Below the pieces are notes generated by a model that worked only from the letters and a program-made list of their open reading frames with translations, searched no databases and was not told the DNA's origin. A DNA stretch of 64,000 nucleotides. Origin: Alphaproteobacteria bacterium UBA6178 (GTDB taxonomy: Bacteria; Pseudomonadota; Alphaproteobacteria; Rickettsiales; UBA3002). Position numbers and translations under genes: made by a program. This document shows positions 9,184 through 17,583 of this stretch, piece after piece; position 1 is the stretch's first letter, and each line of letters opens with the position of its first letter. The stretch covers positions 44,772-108,771 of the forward strand of contig DITS01000048.1 of NCBI GenBank assembly GCA_002422205.1, read 5' to 3'.

Positions 9184-9203
9184 CTATTTATTTGGGTAAA
9201 TAG
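9184..9203 (+). promoter_or_regulatory. Inverted repeat, candidate autoregulatory operator
   Basis: CTATTTA-TTTGGG-TAAATAG is a perfect 7-base inverted repeat ending 8 bases before the start of the MarR-GNAT gene, overlapping its ribosome-binding region. A second short palindrome (TTAAG-TG-CTTAA) lies just upstream. MarR proteins commonly repress their own gene from such sites; this use is inferred. Confidence 0.5.
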
Positions 9204-9211
9204 GATATAAA

Positions 9212-10219
9212 ATGATGGGTAATCCAAACGATCATATTCATTCATTGGGATATTTGGCGCTAGGTAGCCGCCTTAAGCGTATCTCTGATGCGTTGTATGC
9301 AGCCTGCGCGGAATTTTATAAAGCCAATGGGGTGGAGTTTGAGCCGAGCAATTTTCCACTGCTTACTCTAATAGAGCAACAAAAGGTCGTGTCGCTTTCC
9401 GATGCCGCCACGGCATTGGGGATTACGCAGGCGGCTATCAGCCAGAAAGCCACCCAAATGCAGAAGGCTGGCTTGATTAAGCTAACGCAGAGCACGCTCG
9501 ATAAACGCAGCAAATCGATGAGCCTGACAACGAAAGGGCAGGTTTTGATCGGTCAGTTGCAACCCCTATGGTATGCGATTCGTCAGACGCAGCATGATAT
9601 TGGTAGCGAATTACTACACCCCCTATTGCCATTGCTTGACGCATTTGAAACGGCGATTTCAGGAGTTAATCTGCTACATCAGATGGCAACACATCTACGT
9701 GATTATTATGCGGAGCGTATTGTAATCACGCAATATAACAAAACATTAAGCCCGCACTTTAAACGGTTAAATGAGCTTTGGTTGAACGAGTATTTTTCGA
9801 TAGAGCCGCATGATAAGAAGGTGCTAGGCGATCCACAGCGTTATATATTGGACCGTGGCGGACGCATTTATTTTGCACTGTTGGACGCGCAGGTAGTAGG
9901 AACTTGCGCATTATATCCTGAAGAGAGCGATGACAAGACCGGCGCTTCGTATGAATTCACTAAAATGGCAATGGACCCTAATTTACGTGGCAAGGGAATC
10001 GGGCGTCGCATGCTGGCGCATGTGATTGAAGAAGCGTGCGGGGATGGAATTGAACGCTTGTATTTGCTCACCTCCTCCAAGCTAAACCCTGCTTGTCATT
10101 TATACCGCACAATGGGTTTTACGGATGTGCCGCTTACCGCGCAGGATGCCGCAAAATATAATCGCGCTGATGTAAAAATGGAGCTGTGGCTGAACCAAAC
10201 GAATCGCTCAGCCGCGTAA
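9212..10219 (+). CDS. MarR regulator fused to GNAT acetyltransferase
   Basis: 335 residues. Residues about 15-150 form a MarR winged-helix domain (LSDAATALGITQAAISQKA is the recognition helix region and LDKRSKSMSLTTKGQ the wing). Residues about 165-330 form a GNAT domain with the acetyl-CoA loop LRGKGIGRRML and late LYRTMGF. Fusions of this type couple DNA binding to N-acetylation, sometimes of small molecules. The start at 9212 follows AGGA; a second ATG three bases on is possible. The inverted repeat at 9184-9203 suggests self-regulation. Confidence 0.88.
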   Translation: MMGNPNDHIHSLGYLALGSRLKRISDALYAACAEFYKANGVEFEPSNFPLLTLIEQQKVVSLSDAATALGITQAAISQKATQMQKAGLIKLTQSTLDKRSKSMSLTTKGQVLIGQLQPLWYAIRQTQHDIGSELLHPLLPLLDAFETAISGVNLLHQMATHLRDYYAERIVITQYNKTLSPHFKRLNELWLNEYFSIEPHDKKVLGDPQRYILDRGGRIYFALLDAQVVGTCALYPEESDDKTGASYEFTKMAMDPNLRGKGIGRRMLAHVIEEACGDGIERLYLLTSSKLNPACHLYRTMGFTDVPLTAQDAAKYNRADVKMELWLNQTNRSAA

Positions 10220-10266
10220 ATTCAATCGCGCTGTACTCCGCTTTCGGGCTGCGATATAGTAATTGT

Positions 10267-11025
10267 ATGAATACGCATCAGTCACAGTCAGGCTTTGCTC
10301 TTTTCTCGGTTACCGGTTTGGCGGTTATCGTTGGTCTGTTGCTAATAACGGGCTTAGGGCAGTGGCTCTGGCATAACACGCTGCGCATGGGGGAATATTG
10401 CCACCGTATCAGCGCTGAGCTGAGCATTCAAAATTATACCATGGATGGCTGTAATACGATTGGGACCAGTATTGCGAGCTTTCGCAATTATCTGGAGCAG
10501 CGGGTGAGCTATTCGCGCTTTGGCGATACCATGAATCTGGAAGAATTCTCCGCCAAAATCGCCCGCGAATTTGCCAGCCGTGGTATTGGGTTTAATTCGC
10601 CGCAGCTATCAGGCTTAATTGATACCGGCATGCTAAATAACAAAAACTTTGATCTGGATGGTGCCCCATCCCTCGACAAGCTGCGCATGGCGCTTACCCG
10701 TGGGTCGGTAGGGTCGGATTATTTACGGATGGGCAATGCAGACGCCGCGCAGCAATGGCTGAAATCCAGTGCGAATATGGGTGAATACGGAGTGTTGTCG
10801 CAGCTCTCATTGGGCTCGGCATATATGGAAGGCACGGGCGGTATCGGCAAGGATCTGGAACAGTCCTATCAGTATAATTCGATGGCGCTGGATTCGATCA
10901 ATAAGTTGCAACGCGCGGGCACACCCGAATCCAGCCGCTTGCTGGAGTCGCTGCCAGCGGCACCATCTGAGATGTCGTCTTCGTTATCATCGGCACTCAA
11001 TCAAACGCGCCAGCAATTACCGTAG
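10267..11025 (+). CDS. Membrane-anchored protein with Sel1-like repeat
   Basis: 252 residues from the ATG at 10267; longer versions would overlap the MarR-GNAT gene. One N-terminal membrane helix (residues about 14-36) is followed by an extracytoplasmic region with one or two Sel1/TPR-like helical pairs (AAQWLKSSANMG...LSLGSAYMEGTGG). Such repeats usually mediate protein binding. The C-terminus is Ser/Pro rich. It sits next to the Flp pilin genes but on the opposite strand, and its role is unknown. Confidence 0.65.
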   Translation: MNTHQSQSGFALFSVTGLAVIVGLLLITGLGQWLWHNTLRMGEYCHRISAELSIQNYTMDGCNTIGTSIASFRNYLEQRVSYSRFGDTMNLEEFSAKIAREFASRGIGFNSPQLSGLIDTGMLNNKNFDLDGAPSLDKLRMALTRGSVGSDYLRMGNADAAQQWLKSSANMGEYGVLSQLSLGSAYMEGTGGIGKDLEQSYQYNSMALDSINKLQRAGTPESSRLLESLPAAPSEMSSSLSSALNQTRQQLP

Positions 11026-11034
11026 AGAAAAAAC

Positions 11035-11064
11035 AAACGCCCGCATGTTTCCATGCGGGCGTTT
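11035..11064 (-). terminator. Rho-independent terminator of the first Flp gene
   Basis: AAACGCCCGCATG pairs with CATGCGGGCGTTT around a 4-base loop; on the minus strand it is followed by a T-rich run. Almost the same hairpin ends the other two Flp genes. It lies 22 bases after the pilin stop and also only 10 bases beyond the convergent Sel1-like gene. Confidence 0.85.
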
Positions 11065-11085
11065 ATATGCAAATTCCAGACTTGA

Positions 11086-11265
11086 TTAGAAGCTGGAAAC
11101 ACCTTTGCTGAGTGCGCTGGAGGTAGCGCTGAAGGTGTTTTTCAATGAGTTACCCAGGGTGGTCATTGCAACGATTGCTGCAACAGCAATCAAGGCAGCG
11201 ATCAGGCCGTATTCAATCGCGGTTGCGCCGGATTCGTCTTTAATGAAGTTGGTAAAAGTTTTCAT
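11086..11265 (-). CDS. Flp/Fap-type pilin (copy 1)
   Basis: A 59-residue Flp pilin precursor. The short leader MKTFTNFIKDESG precedes ATAIEYGLIAALIAV, the conserved core with Glu and Tyr after the Gly cleavage site used by TadV-type prepilin peptidase. The mature peptide polymerises into the thin Tad pilus. Copy 1 differs slightly from copies 2 and 3 and has its own upstream region (11266-11480), while copies 2 and 3 share theirs. The terminator at 11035-11064 follows. The Tad assembly genes proper (tadA, tadB, cpaC) are not in the window. Confidence 0.92.
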   Translation of the reverse strand: MKTFTNFIKDESGATAIEYGLIAALIAVAAIVAMTTLGNSLKNTFSATSSALSKGVSSF

Positions 11266-11483
11266 GTTGGTTAGTCTCCAATATTGGTTATGCTAAGCAC
11301 TCCCCGTTGCACAAGATAAGCCATCCAAACGTTTAATGACGTTGATTCAAACTCATCACTACAAATCGCTTATACCAGCTTACGGTAGGTGAGTAAATAA
11401 TCAATCATCAAACTTTCCACAGGCTATATGGATCACCACCATCTTTTTAGAAATACGTTGCAAAAAAGTAGCACCAAAAAACA

Positions 11484-11513
11484 AACGCCCGCATGGGGGG
11501 ACATGCGGGCGTT
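11484..11513 (-). terminator. Rho-independent terminator of the second Flp gene
   Basis: AACGCCCGCATG / CATGCGGGCGTT hairpin with a short G-rich loop, followed on the minus strand by a T-run (11475-11483). Same stem as the terminators of copies 1 and 3. Confidence 0.85.
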
Positions 11514-11534
11514 GTCGATCCATTGGTCTGCAAC

Positions 11535-11714
11535 TTAGAAGTTGGAGACACCTTTGCTAAGTGCGCTGGACGTTGCGCTGAAAGTATTTTTCAGCGAATT
11601 GCCAAGCGTTGTCATAGCAACAATGGCGGCTACGGCGATGAGCGCGGCAATAAGGCCGTATTCGATCGCGGTAGCGCCGGATTCGTCTTTGATAAAGTTG
11701 GTAAGAGTTTTCAT
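11535..11714 (-). CDS. Flp/Fap-type pilin (copy 2)
   Basis: 59 residues, MKTLTNFIKDESG leader then ATAIEYGLIAALIAV. It ends in SNF where the other copies end in SSF. The 80-base stretch upstream (11715-11812) is nearly identical to that of copy 3, showing that a unit of promoter, gene and terminator was duplicated. The ATG at 11714 is preferred over upstream in-frame starts because it gives the normal Flp leader. Function as for copy 1. Confidence 0.92.
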   Translation of the reverse strand: MKTLTNFIKDESGATAIEYGLIAALIAVAAIVAMTTLGNSLKNTFSATSSALSKGVSNF

Positions 11715-11812
11715 AATAATATGACTCCAGTAAGCGGGCAATGCCAAGGCAAAAACCCTATTGAACAAGATGAACAGATCATAACGGGCAAAGAAAGTGC
11801 CGATTAAGGTTC
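11715..11812. repeat. Duplicated Flp upstream region, copy A
   Basis: The sequence from just before the second pilin start outwards is almost identical to 12160-12258 before the third pilin, including the block with aaccctattgaacaagatg. The duplication covers promoter, gene and terminator. Divergence begins near the outer end. Confidence 0.8.
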
Positions 11813-11928
11813 ATCAACCTACGCTGATCTTTGACCAGCTGATAACAACATAGCGGAATAAATACGTAAATTCAAGTGAATAATTGATGTGGGGCGGGTG
11901 CGGAATGTGTAAGGAGAGTATAAAAACA

Positions 11929-11956
11929 AACGCCCGCATGAGGGCATGCGGGCGTT
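11929..11956 (-). terminator. Rho-independent terminator of the third Flp gene
   Basis: AACGCCCGCATG / CATGCGGGCGTT hairpin with the 4-base loop AGGG, followed on the minus strand by a T-run. Third instance of the same terminator. Confidence 0.85.
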
Positions 11957-11979
11957 GTCATAATGAATGGGTCTACAGC

Positions 11980-12159
11980 TTAGAAGCTGGAGACACCTTT
12001 GCTCAGCGCGCTGGAGGTAGTGCTGAAAGTATTTTTCAGCGAGTTACCCAGCGTTGTCAGAGCAATAATGGCGGCTACGGCGATCAATGCGGCAATAAGA
12101 CCGTATTCAATCGCAGTGGCGCCGGATTCGTCTTTGATAAAGTTGGTAAGAGTTTTCAT
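11980..12159 (-). CDS. Flp/Fap-type pilin (copy 3)
   Basis: 59 residues, differing from copy 2 at only a few positions (IIALTTLG in place of IVAMTTLG, TTSS in place of ATSS, SSF at the end). It has the same prepilin leader and Glu/Tyr core. It is the outermost of three tandem copies, and all three face left. The variation lies in the C-terminal half, which is exposed on the pilus, so the copies could give alternative or mixed filaments. Confidence 0.92.
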   Translation of the reverse strand: MKTLTNFIKDESGATAIEYGLIAALIAVAAIIALTTLGNSLKNTFSTTSSALSKGVSSF

Positions 12160-12258
12160 AATAATATGACTCCAGTAAGCGGGCAATGCCAAGGCAAAAA
12201 CCCTATTGAACAAGATGAACAGATCATAACGGGCATACATAGAAGCCGATTAAGGTTC
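12160..12258. repeat. Duplicated Flp upstream region, copy B
   Basis: Near-identical to 11715-11812. Beyond about 12258 the two diverge. AT-rich sequence with possible leftward promoters follows up to 12337. Confidence 0.8.
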
Positions 12259-12337
12259 ATCAACCTACGCTGGCCTTGACCAGCTAAGATAATTATATTA
12301 AAATATTAACCAATATGCAACCTAAAAAGTTAATAAA

Positions 12338-12853
12338 TTAACTTTTCCATAGTTGCTCTAGCTCATATAACCCTTTCTGAAAAAGGCACCGTTCATACTC
12401 AAGGCGACGTGCCAGCACCGGATTATTAAATGCTGCGTGAAGCTGAGAGCGGTTAGCAAACAAGGCCCGCTCATTATAGACGCAATACTGCATGACGGGC
12501 ACATAGCAGCCTGTCGATTTAAGATGGGTTGCGGCGTGATGATATTCTGCCTCGCGCGTCAGGCGCCATTGTGGGTCATCTGGCCGAGCAGATGATGGAC
12601 CGCCTGCCGGATCGCTGATATCGAAAGCGGACACAGACGGTGCGCCGTAGCGCAGCGTATAAAGCCAGCGAAAGCGTAAGCCGTAACGATGCTGCGAGGG
12701 GGTGATGATGCCGCGCTCTAAACACAGATCGAGGGTTTCAGCAGTTTCGCCATGGGCGCGCTTGAGAATCAGCTCGGGCGTGCCCAGATCGGTTTGGGGG
12801 CGCTCGAGGGGCGGCCTCCCACGGCGCGAACGAAAGCGTGAAGTGCCAGTCAT
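12338..12853 (-). CDS. Conserved hypothetical protein next to the GTA-like cluster
   Basis: 171 residues, basic N-terminus (RRGRPPLERP resembles an AT-hook) then a conserved-looking block LDLCLERGIITPSQH and FRWLYTLRYGAP. I recall similar small proteins in alphaproteobacteria but cannot name a family. It faces left, away from the terminase, 33 bases downstream of another small leftward gene, so the two are probably one operon. DNA binding is possible from the N-terminus only. The stop codon lies inside a 10+2+10 palindrome (about 12325-12346). Confidence 0.6.
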   Translation of the reverse strand: MTGTSRFRSRRGRPPLERPQTDLGTPELILKRAHGETAETLDLCLERGIITPSQHRYGLRFRWLYTLRYGAPSVSAFDISDPAGGPSSARPDDPQWRLTREAEYHHAATHLKSTGCYVPVMQYCVYNERALFANRSQLHAAFNNPVLARRLEYERCLFQKGLYELEQLWKS

Positions 12854-12886
12854 TGCATCTCCAACGATTGCATGGGTGAAACGAAA

Positions 12887-13336
12887 TCAGCAGTCTTGTA
12901 AAATTTGCTGCGGCCAGTTTTGCTGCCATTGCGCGGTGGCGCTGGCACTGAAGGAACCCGAGGCTGTGAATTCCGCTTTATTGTGCGGCAGGCAGGGCTG
13001 GCTACCTTGCTGCAGTTGCAGCAGATGCGCGATTTTTTGGTGCAGATAGAGCGGATCATAGCCCGCATAGTCGCAGACGGTGCGAAAATCGCGGCTGTAA
13101 TGGGTTAGCCAAGCCAGCGCCTCACGTTTGCAACGGCGTGCATAGGGTTTGTGGGAATTGCTGAATGCATCGGTGATCGCCTGCATCAGCACTGCGCGCC
13201 ATATAGCCTGCTCACGCAAGGTGGGATTGGCCGGGTGCTGCGTCATGCCGTCATCGAAACCCCCATCACTCGATTTACGCCGCTTGCGTGCCTGCTTGGG
13301 AACAAAATGACGCAGGGTAGGAAAGGACTCAGTCAT
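12887..13336 (-). CDS. Conserved hypothetical protein, phage-associated
   Basis: 149 residues. The central part, EQAIWRAVLMQAITDA followed by CKREALAWLTHYSRDFRTV and CDYAGYDP, resembles a small helical family that I associate with alphaproteobacterial prophage regions. The C-terminal 40 residues are Gln/Ser rich. It starts 202 bases from the divergent gene at 13538 and is followed by the leftward gene at 12853. A DNA- or terminase-related role is possible but not shown. Confidence 0.55.
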   Translation of the reverse strand: MTESFPTLRHFVPKQARKRRKSSDGGFDDGMTQHPANPTLREQAIWRAVLMQAITDAFSNSHKPYARRCKREALAWLTHYSRDFRTVCDYAGYDPLYLHQKIAHLLQLQQGSQPCLPHNKAEFTASGSFSASATAQWQQNWPQQILQDC

Positions 13337-13537
13337 GGCAACCTCTTAAATCAATGGTTAATAGGATGGGCAAAACAAAAGTACGCACAATAAATGTGGT
13401 GGAAATGGGGAGGGTTGAGTTAAAGCATAGATTCTACCATTAGTTTTAAATTAATTTAGATTAACAACTATAGATAGCGTTATGTCAAATGCAACCCAAA
13501 AGCGGAAGCCACAAAAAATAGGAAAATAGGGGCTTCC

Positions 13538-13966
13538 ATGGTGGTTACGCATGGGGCTAACATGGTAAATCTAGTGTGGGGTCAGAATGTGAATGACACA
13601 TCAATCAACCATCTGCAGGCTCAAACCACAGGCGAAAGCGTGCGCCAGACCCGCCAATTATGTAGCCGCTTCGCTCGTCTGCTGATGGCGCAGATTGAAT
13701 TGCTGGGGCAGCCCGAAGCGGTAGATGAGGCACAAACCGCCCTGTATGCACGCTATTTCGGCAAAGATGCGCCGCTTGCAGGGCTGACAAAATTGGTAAG
13801 CCTGCACAAAAGCCTGATTGATCTGGAAGCCGAAGCGCAGAAACTAGAATCGCAAAAAGCGGAGATGTTACCTGCGCATTTGACTGATACGGATTGGGAA
13901 TTGCTGGGCCGATGCGTCGACCGTTACCGCGAGCATGCGGCAACACAACCGACTAGTGAATCGTAG
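13538..13966 (+). CDS. Hypothetical protein, possible small terminase subunit (GTA g1-like)
   Basis: 142 residues, mostly helical with a predicted coiled coil (LTKLVSLHKSLIDLEAEAQKLESQKAEM). Start at 13538 follows AGGGG. Its size, helical content and place upstream of the large terminase gene on the same strand match the small terminase protein (g1) of GTAs, but the similarity is by character and place only. Three leftward genes separate it from the terminase. It overlaps the convergent gene at 13953 by 14 bases. Confidence 0.4.
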   Translation: MVVTHGANMVNLVWGQNVNDTSINHLQAQTTGESVRQTRQLCSRFARLLMAQIELLGQPEAVDEAQTALYARYFGKDAPLAGLTKLVSLHKSLIDLEAEAQKLESQKAEMLPAHLTDTDWELLGRCVDRYREHAATQPTSES

Positions 13967-14723
13967 GACGCTCGGGATGATCGGGGATGTAGAGCATGGT
14001 GGCGCGATTGGTAAACACCCCTTCATGCAACGGATCGCCGGGCTTGGCGGCAAAGCGTGGCGCTTTATGCCGGTACAGCTTCCATAGATTGCCTTCTTCA
14101 CGCAGCACATGATTCAATGCGGCGATGCCTGCGAATTCATCATAGGTGGTATCGGCGATCTGATCGGCTTGCGTGATCATATCGGCAAAAAACTGCATCA
14201 TCGGCCCGATGCGGTAGGTGGCAAAGCAGGGCGCTTGCACGGCACGCTGACCGGCGATGCGGATAGCGCGTACATAGGAGCCGGGCAGGGGGTCGTAGCT
14301 TTGGCGCGCCGCCAGCATGCGCTTGAGCCGCATGCGCAGGATGGCATTACGCTCGCTGCGGGGCGAATCAAACCGTTCGGTGAGCATCACCGGCTCGTAG
14401 CGGGCGCGCTCCATGCGGGCATTAGCCAGAAATTCGAGCGCTAAAGGACTGTCGATCGCGGTGCAGGTACGAAATTGCTGTAAAGATTCCTGCGGGCTAA
14501 GCCAGCCTTCCGCCGAGATAGACGCCGCGACATTAACGAGATTCGCCATTAATTCGGTGAGTTTATAGCCTGGCATATAATGGGTGTCGGGGTGAGACAG
14601 CAAACGCAGCGCCGATTCGCTCACTGCATCGCGGCATTCAGGGAATAAAACCGCGCCGCTTTTATGCAGCCGCTCAAAGAAGCCGTTTAGAATGGCCATG
14701 AAATCATCGGAGTTGCGGATCAT
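13953..14723 (-). CDS. Hypothetical protein
   Basis: 256 residues, soluble, no signal peptide or membrane helix. Regions such as LRLLSHPDTHYMPGYKLTELM and RNAILRMRLKRMLAARQSY look helical and basic. I recognise no family. It lies between the possible small terminase and the terminase N-terminal gene, on the opposite strand, and is one of several unknown leftward genes interleaved with the GTA-like genes. An AT-rich spacer (14724-14820) separates it from the next gene. Confidence 0.65.
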   Translation of the reverse strand: MIRNSDDFMAILNGFFERLHKSGAVLFPECRDAVSESALRLLSHPDTHYMPGYKLTELMANLVNVAASISAEGWLSPQESLQQFRTCTAIDSPLALEFLANARMERARYEPVMLTERFDSPRSERNAILRMRLKRMLAARQSYDPLPGSYVRAIRIAGQRAVQAPCFATYRIGPMMQFFADMITQADQIADTTYDEFAGIAALNHVLREEGNLWKLYRHKAPRFAAKPGDPLHEGVFTNRATMLYIPDHPERPTIH

Positions 14724-14820
14724 AAGGCTAATATATCACTAAATTATCAATAAATCGTTAATGATAGATAGGGCGCGCCAGCTAAATTACAACATTGGGA
14801 CGGAATTAGGCGGCGTAAGA

Positions 14821-15099
14821 CTAAACGTCGAAGCCGTATTTGTCTTTGAGCATGGCTTTAATATCCTCATTAGGCTCTTCGCCATAACAGGAGGCAATGA
14901 CTTTACCGAAATCTTCCAGATCGATCATGCCGTCGCCTTCGATCGCCTTCATGAACGCCGCTTCGCGCGGGGGCTCGACCAGCACAAAATAATAAGCCCA
15001 GCGGCCCGTGGAGTCTTTGGCCTTAAGCTTGTGCACCAGGTGCCCTTTTTTGGCGATAATCTGGTCTACAAATGATTTTTTATCCGTGCTTTCTGTCAT
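14821..15099 (-). CDS. Small conserved protein, paralogue of the 24415 gene
   Basis: 92 residues, soluble. It shares with the protein encoded at 24415-24765 an ordered set of positions: an aromatic Y-x-V strand, FM-x-A, then D-[FY]-G-x-VI-x-S, GEP, and a terminal YGF (here GKVIASCYGEEPNEDIKAML...KYGFDV). Both therefore belong to one small family present twice in the GTA-like region. Function is unknown; the acidic alpha/beta character suggests a protein-binding role. The start at 15099 has a weak ribosome site. Confidence 0.65.
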   Translation of the reverse strand: MTESTDKKSFVDQIIAKKGHLVHKLKAKDSTGRWAYYFVLVEPPREAAFMKAIEGDGMIDLEDFGKVIASCYGEEPNEDIKAMLKDKYGFDV

Positions 15100-15252
15100 A
15101 CAGACCGAATCTACCTTATTATTAAGCGCTTGTCACTAAGGCTACAGAATATCGACTTAAAATCAACCGATAGATAAGTTTGCTCGATGTTGCTCATACT
15201 TTTGCCCCTACTGTTGCCAAAACGCACGCAATAGGTGTGTTTATGCTAACCA

Positions 15253-16260
15253 TTAGTACAATTTCCCACCCCCGCCATAGTGTAATTCGAGGGGATGTAC
15301 GGGCGCAATGACGCTCTGATGCTCGGTGCCGCTTATGTAAGACTGCGGGGTCTTGCTGCGTGAGGCATCTGCAAAAGCGCTCGAATATAAATGCTCCACA
15401 ATAAAAGGGGATTCTATAAGTATACGTAGATCGCTTGCGCTTTTATCATTACGCATAAACATATCGACAGCACTCAATAGTACCTGACAGTGAACAAATG
15501 GAGTATACTTAAAATCCTTATGATTACCCATGCCCTTATCAACCATGTCTTGATGTGCCAGTGTAAGGCTTTGCTGCGCAAATGCTGTTAGCAACGCCAC
15601 TTTCTCCTGAGGGGTGGCCTGCGTATCACTTGCGAAAAGTTCATCGGCATGCTGTTGCATATACTCGATCATCATACGGAAACGTACCTGCATTTCACGG
15701 TAGGGGTGAAGCGATTGCTTTACGTCTAATTCGTAATCCATGAAATTCTCGTAAGGCGCTGCTGTGGAGAATTGCTTGTACGTCTCGGGGACAAATACAG
15801 TGCCTAGAGCAAGTGGTTTGGTAGCGATATTTGCCAGATGCGCAAAGCTTAGTATTGCGTTATTAAAGGATGCATCGTCCATCTGCAGCACTTTGAAAAT
15901 ATGCTCGCGTAGCACGTCTTGCGTTTCACCTTTGAAACAGGTCGCTGCTTCAATCTCAGGTAAAGCAGGTTTCAGAAGCAATGCGGCCATCAAGCGAAAT
16001 GTGACATCCAGCGCGCTAAGGGATGAATGTTGCAAAGCAGGCTTTTCCATCATAAACCGTGCATAATCGGCAAACTGCGAGCGCAGCTGCGGATAAAACA
16101 CTGAAAGTGGCTGTTCTTTCGCTTGCCAAATGTGGTTTTGCTCAACAGGCAGCTTAACAGTGATATCGCTCAAATAATCAAGATGCCAATCAATCAAGGC
16201 CTTCCGTGCGAGACGGTCAACGGGCTTCGACTCTTGGGATAATGTGATCTGTGGGTGCAT
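15253..16260 (-). CDS. Hypothetical protein with Pho-box-like promoter
   Basis: 335 residues from the ATG at 16260, which has an excellent ribosome site (AAGGAG). Soluble and helical; no signal peptide or motif I recognise. The C-terminus is Gly/His rich (HYGGGGKLY). Its promoter region at 16279-16322 shows the half-site GTCACA, a degenerate partner 11 bases upstream, a 21-base gap and TATGGT, matching the promoter design of other unknown genes in the window. It is divergent from the terminase N-terminal gene. Confidence 0.65.
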   Translation of the reverse strand: MHPQITLSQESKPVDRLARKALIDWHLDYLSDITVKLPVEQNHIWQAKEQPLSVFYPQLRSQFADYARFMMEKPALQHSSLSALDVTFRLMAALLLKPALPEIEAATCFKGETQDVLREHIFKVLQMDDASFNNAILSFAHLANIATKPLALGTVFVPETYKQFSTAAPYENFMDYELDVKQSLHPYREMQVRFRMMIEYMQQHADELFASDTQATPQEKVALLTAFAQQSLTLAHQDMVDKGMGNHKDFKYTPFVHCQVLLSAVDMFMRNDKSASDLRILIESPFIVEHLYSSAFADASRSKTPQSYISGTEHQSVIAPVHPLELHYGGGGKLY

Positions 16261-16278
16261 ATAACTCCTTAGCGCCGC

Positions 16279-16322
16279 ACCATAACGCAAGCCTGTCGCG
16301 GCATGTGTGACAATTTGAAGAA
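16279..16322 (-). promoter_or_regulatory. Pho-box-like promoter of the 16260(-) gene
   Basis: Reading leftward: TTCTTC-AAATT-GTCACA (16322-16306), a 21-base gap, then TATGGT (16284-16279). The first half-site is degenerate but spacing is the same as at the other members. Confidence 0.45.
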
Positions 16323-16337
16323 AAATTCAGGGGCGAT

Positions 16338-17237
16338 ATGAACCAAGACGCTTTTGCTGCCCAGTGCCGCGACGTGGTGCTGCGGAATGATTTTAATGCC
16401 TTTATTGAACAATGTTTTAACCTACTCAACCCAGCGCAAAGTTACAGCCATAACTGGCATATCGAGCTGGTGGCGCAAACGCTTGAAGCCTGTCGCAAAG
16501 GGGACATTACCCGGCTGATTATCAATATGCCGCCGCGCTCGCTAAAGTCGGTCTGCGTATCGGTGGCATGGCCCGCTTGGATACTCGCGCATCAACCACA
16601 TAAGCGGATTATGGCAGCCAGCTATGCGCAATCCTTAAGCGAAAAACATTCGCTGGATTGCCGCACGGTCATGCAAAGCGGCTGGTATCGGCGGCTGTTT
16701 CCGGCCACACAGCTCAGCCGCGCGCAAAATGAGAAGCATAAATTCATTACCTCACAGCAGGGCATGCGGCTGGCTACGTCGGTGCTGGGGGCGGCCACGG
16801 GCGAGGGCGGCGATATTTTGATTGCCGATGATATTATAAACCCGTTGCAAGCGATGAGCCGCACCAGCCGTGATAATATGAATGGCTGGTTCGAGCATAC
16901 CTTCGCATCGCGGCTGAATAACAAGCGGCAAGGCTGCATTGTGGTGGTGATGCAACGGCTACATTGCGACGATATCAGCGGCCTGTTGTTGCGCAAAGGG
17001 GGGTGGGAGCATTTGTGTTTACCTGCCATAGCGCCGCATACGCAGCATTGGGTGATTAATGGACGGGAATGGCGCGTGGCCAAGGGGGATTTGCTACACC
17101 CTGCGCGTGAGGATGCGCAACTGGTAGAGCGCGCAAGGCAGGAGCTGGGTAGCGCATATTTTGCCGCACAATATTTGCAGCAACCGCTATCGCTCGATGG
17201 CGGGATGGTCAAGCTCGCGTGGTTCGCGCGCTATTAG
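16338..17237 (+). CDS. Terminase large subunit, ATPase part (split gene, N-terminal)
   Basis: 299 residues matching the packaging ATPase half of a GTA/phage large terminase. The modified Walker A region is NMPPRSLKSV (63-72), Walker B is ILIADD (160-165), and the family sequences GAATGEGGD and MQRLHCDDISG follow. The gene stops directly after LAWFARY, where intact homologues continue into the nuclease domain. That domain is encoded separately at 17584-18075. The stop overlaps the end of a leftward gene (17234-17485). This looks like a break at a domain boundary rather than random decay, because both halves keep their motifs. Confidence 0.85.
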   Translation: MNQDAFAAQCRDVVLRNDFNAFIEQCFNLLNPAQSYSHNWHIELVAQTLEACRKGDITRLIINMPPRSLKSVCVSVAWPAWILAHQPHKRIMAASYAQSLSEKHSLDCRTVMQSGWYRRLFPATQLSRAQNEKHKFITSQQGMRLATSVLGAATGEGGDILIADDIINPLQAMSRTSRDNMNGWFEHTFASRLNNKRQGCIVVVMQRLHCDDISGLLLRKGGWEHLCLPAIAPHTQHWVINGREWRVAKGDLLHPAREDAQLVERARQELGSAYFAAQYLQQPLSLDGGMVKLAWFARY

Positions 17238-17485
17238 AGGAGTATATCGCAGGGGCCTTTATCGGCTGCATTGCCGGTTAAGCCATGTTTGGCCTCGGTG
17301 GCGGTGTGCAGATGACCAGCAACCAAATTAGCCACGGTGAGGAAATCACTCGCAATATGATTCACTTCCTGCGCGGAGGCGGTGGATGCAGATGTATCGG
17401 CGTCTAAATGTCCAAGCAGGGATTGGATATAGGAAAGGCTGGGTTCTGAGGTGGAAGATTGGTAGGCGGATTGATCTGTGCTCAT
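17234..17485 (-). CDS. Small hypothetical protein lying between the two terminase halves
   Basis: 83 residues, Ser/Ala rich, no membrane helix. It has a good ribosome site (GAGGT five bases before the ATG at 17485), which argues for a real gene. Its stop overlaps the stop of the terminase ATPase part by three bases. No family recognised and no intein or homing-endonuclease motif seen. It occupies most of the DNA separating the two terminase domains. Confidence 0.55.
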   Translation of the reverse strand: MSTDQSAYQSSTSEPSLSYIQSLLGHLDADTSASTASAQEVNHIASDFLTVANLVAGHLHTATEAKHGLTGNAADKGPCDILL

Positions 17486-17583
17486 AGCGACCTCTGTTGT
17501 TTTTATGGTTTCAGTATAGCGAAAATTTGCTGCCGAAATATGAAGCTTTCATGATGATTAAAAAAGAATGCAAGGGGCGCGGC

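Noticed and set aside
12325..12346. Terminator for the 12338(-) gene
   Set aside because: The AT-rich 10+2+10 palindrome has only a 2-base centre and no GC-rich stem, so it fits an operator-like site better than a terminator.
17234..17583. Intein or group I intron interrupting the terminase
   Set aside because: The ATPase part ends in a stop codon, and the intervening DNA has no Hint or endonuclease motifs; it holds a leftward gene with its own ribosome site.
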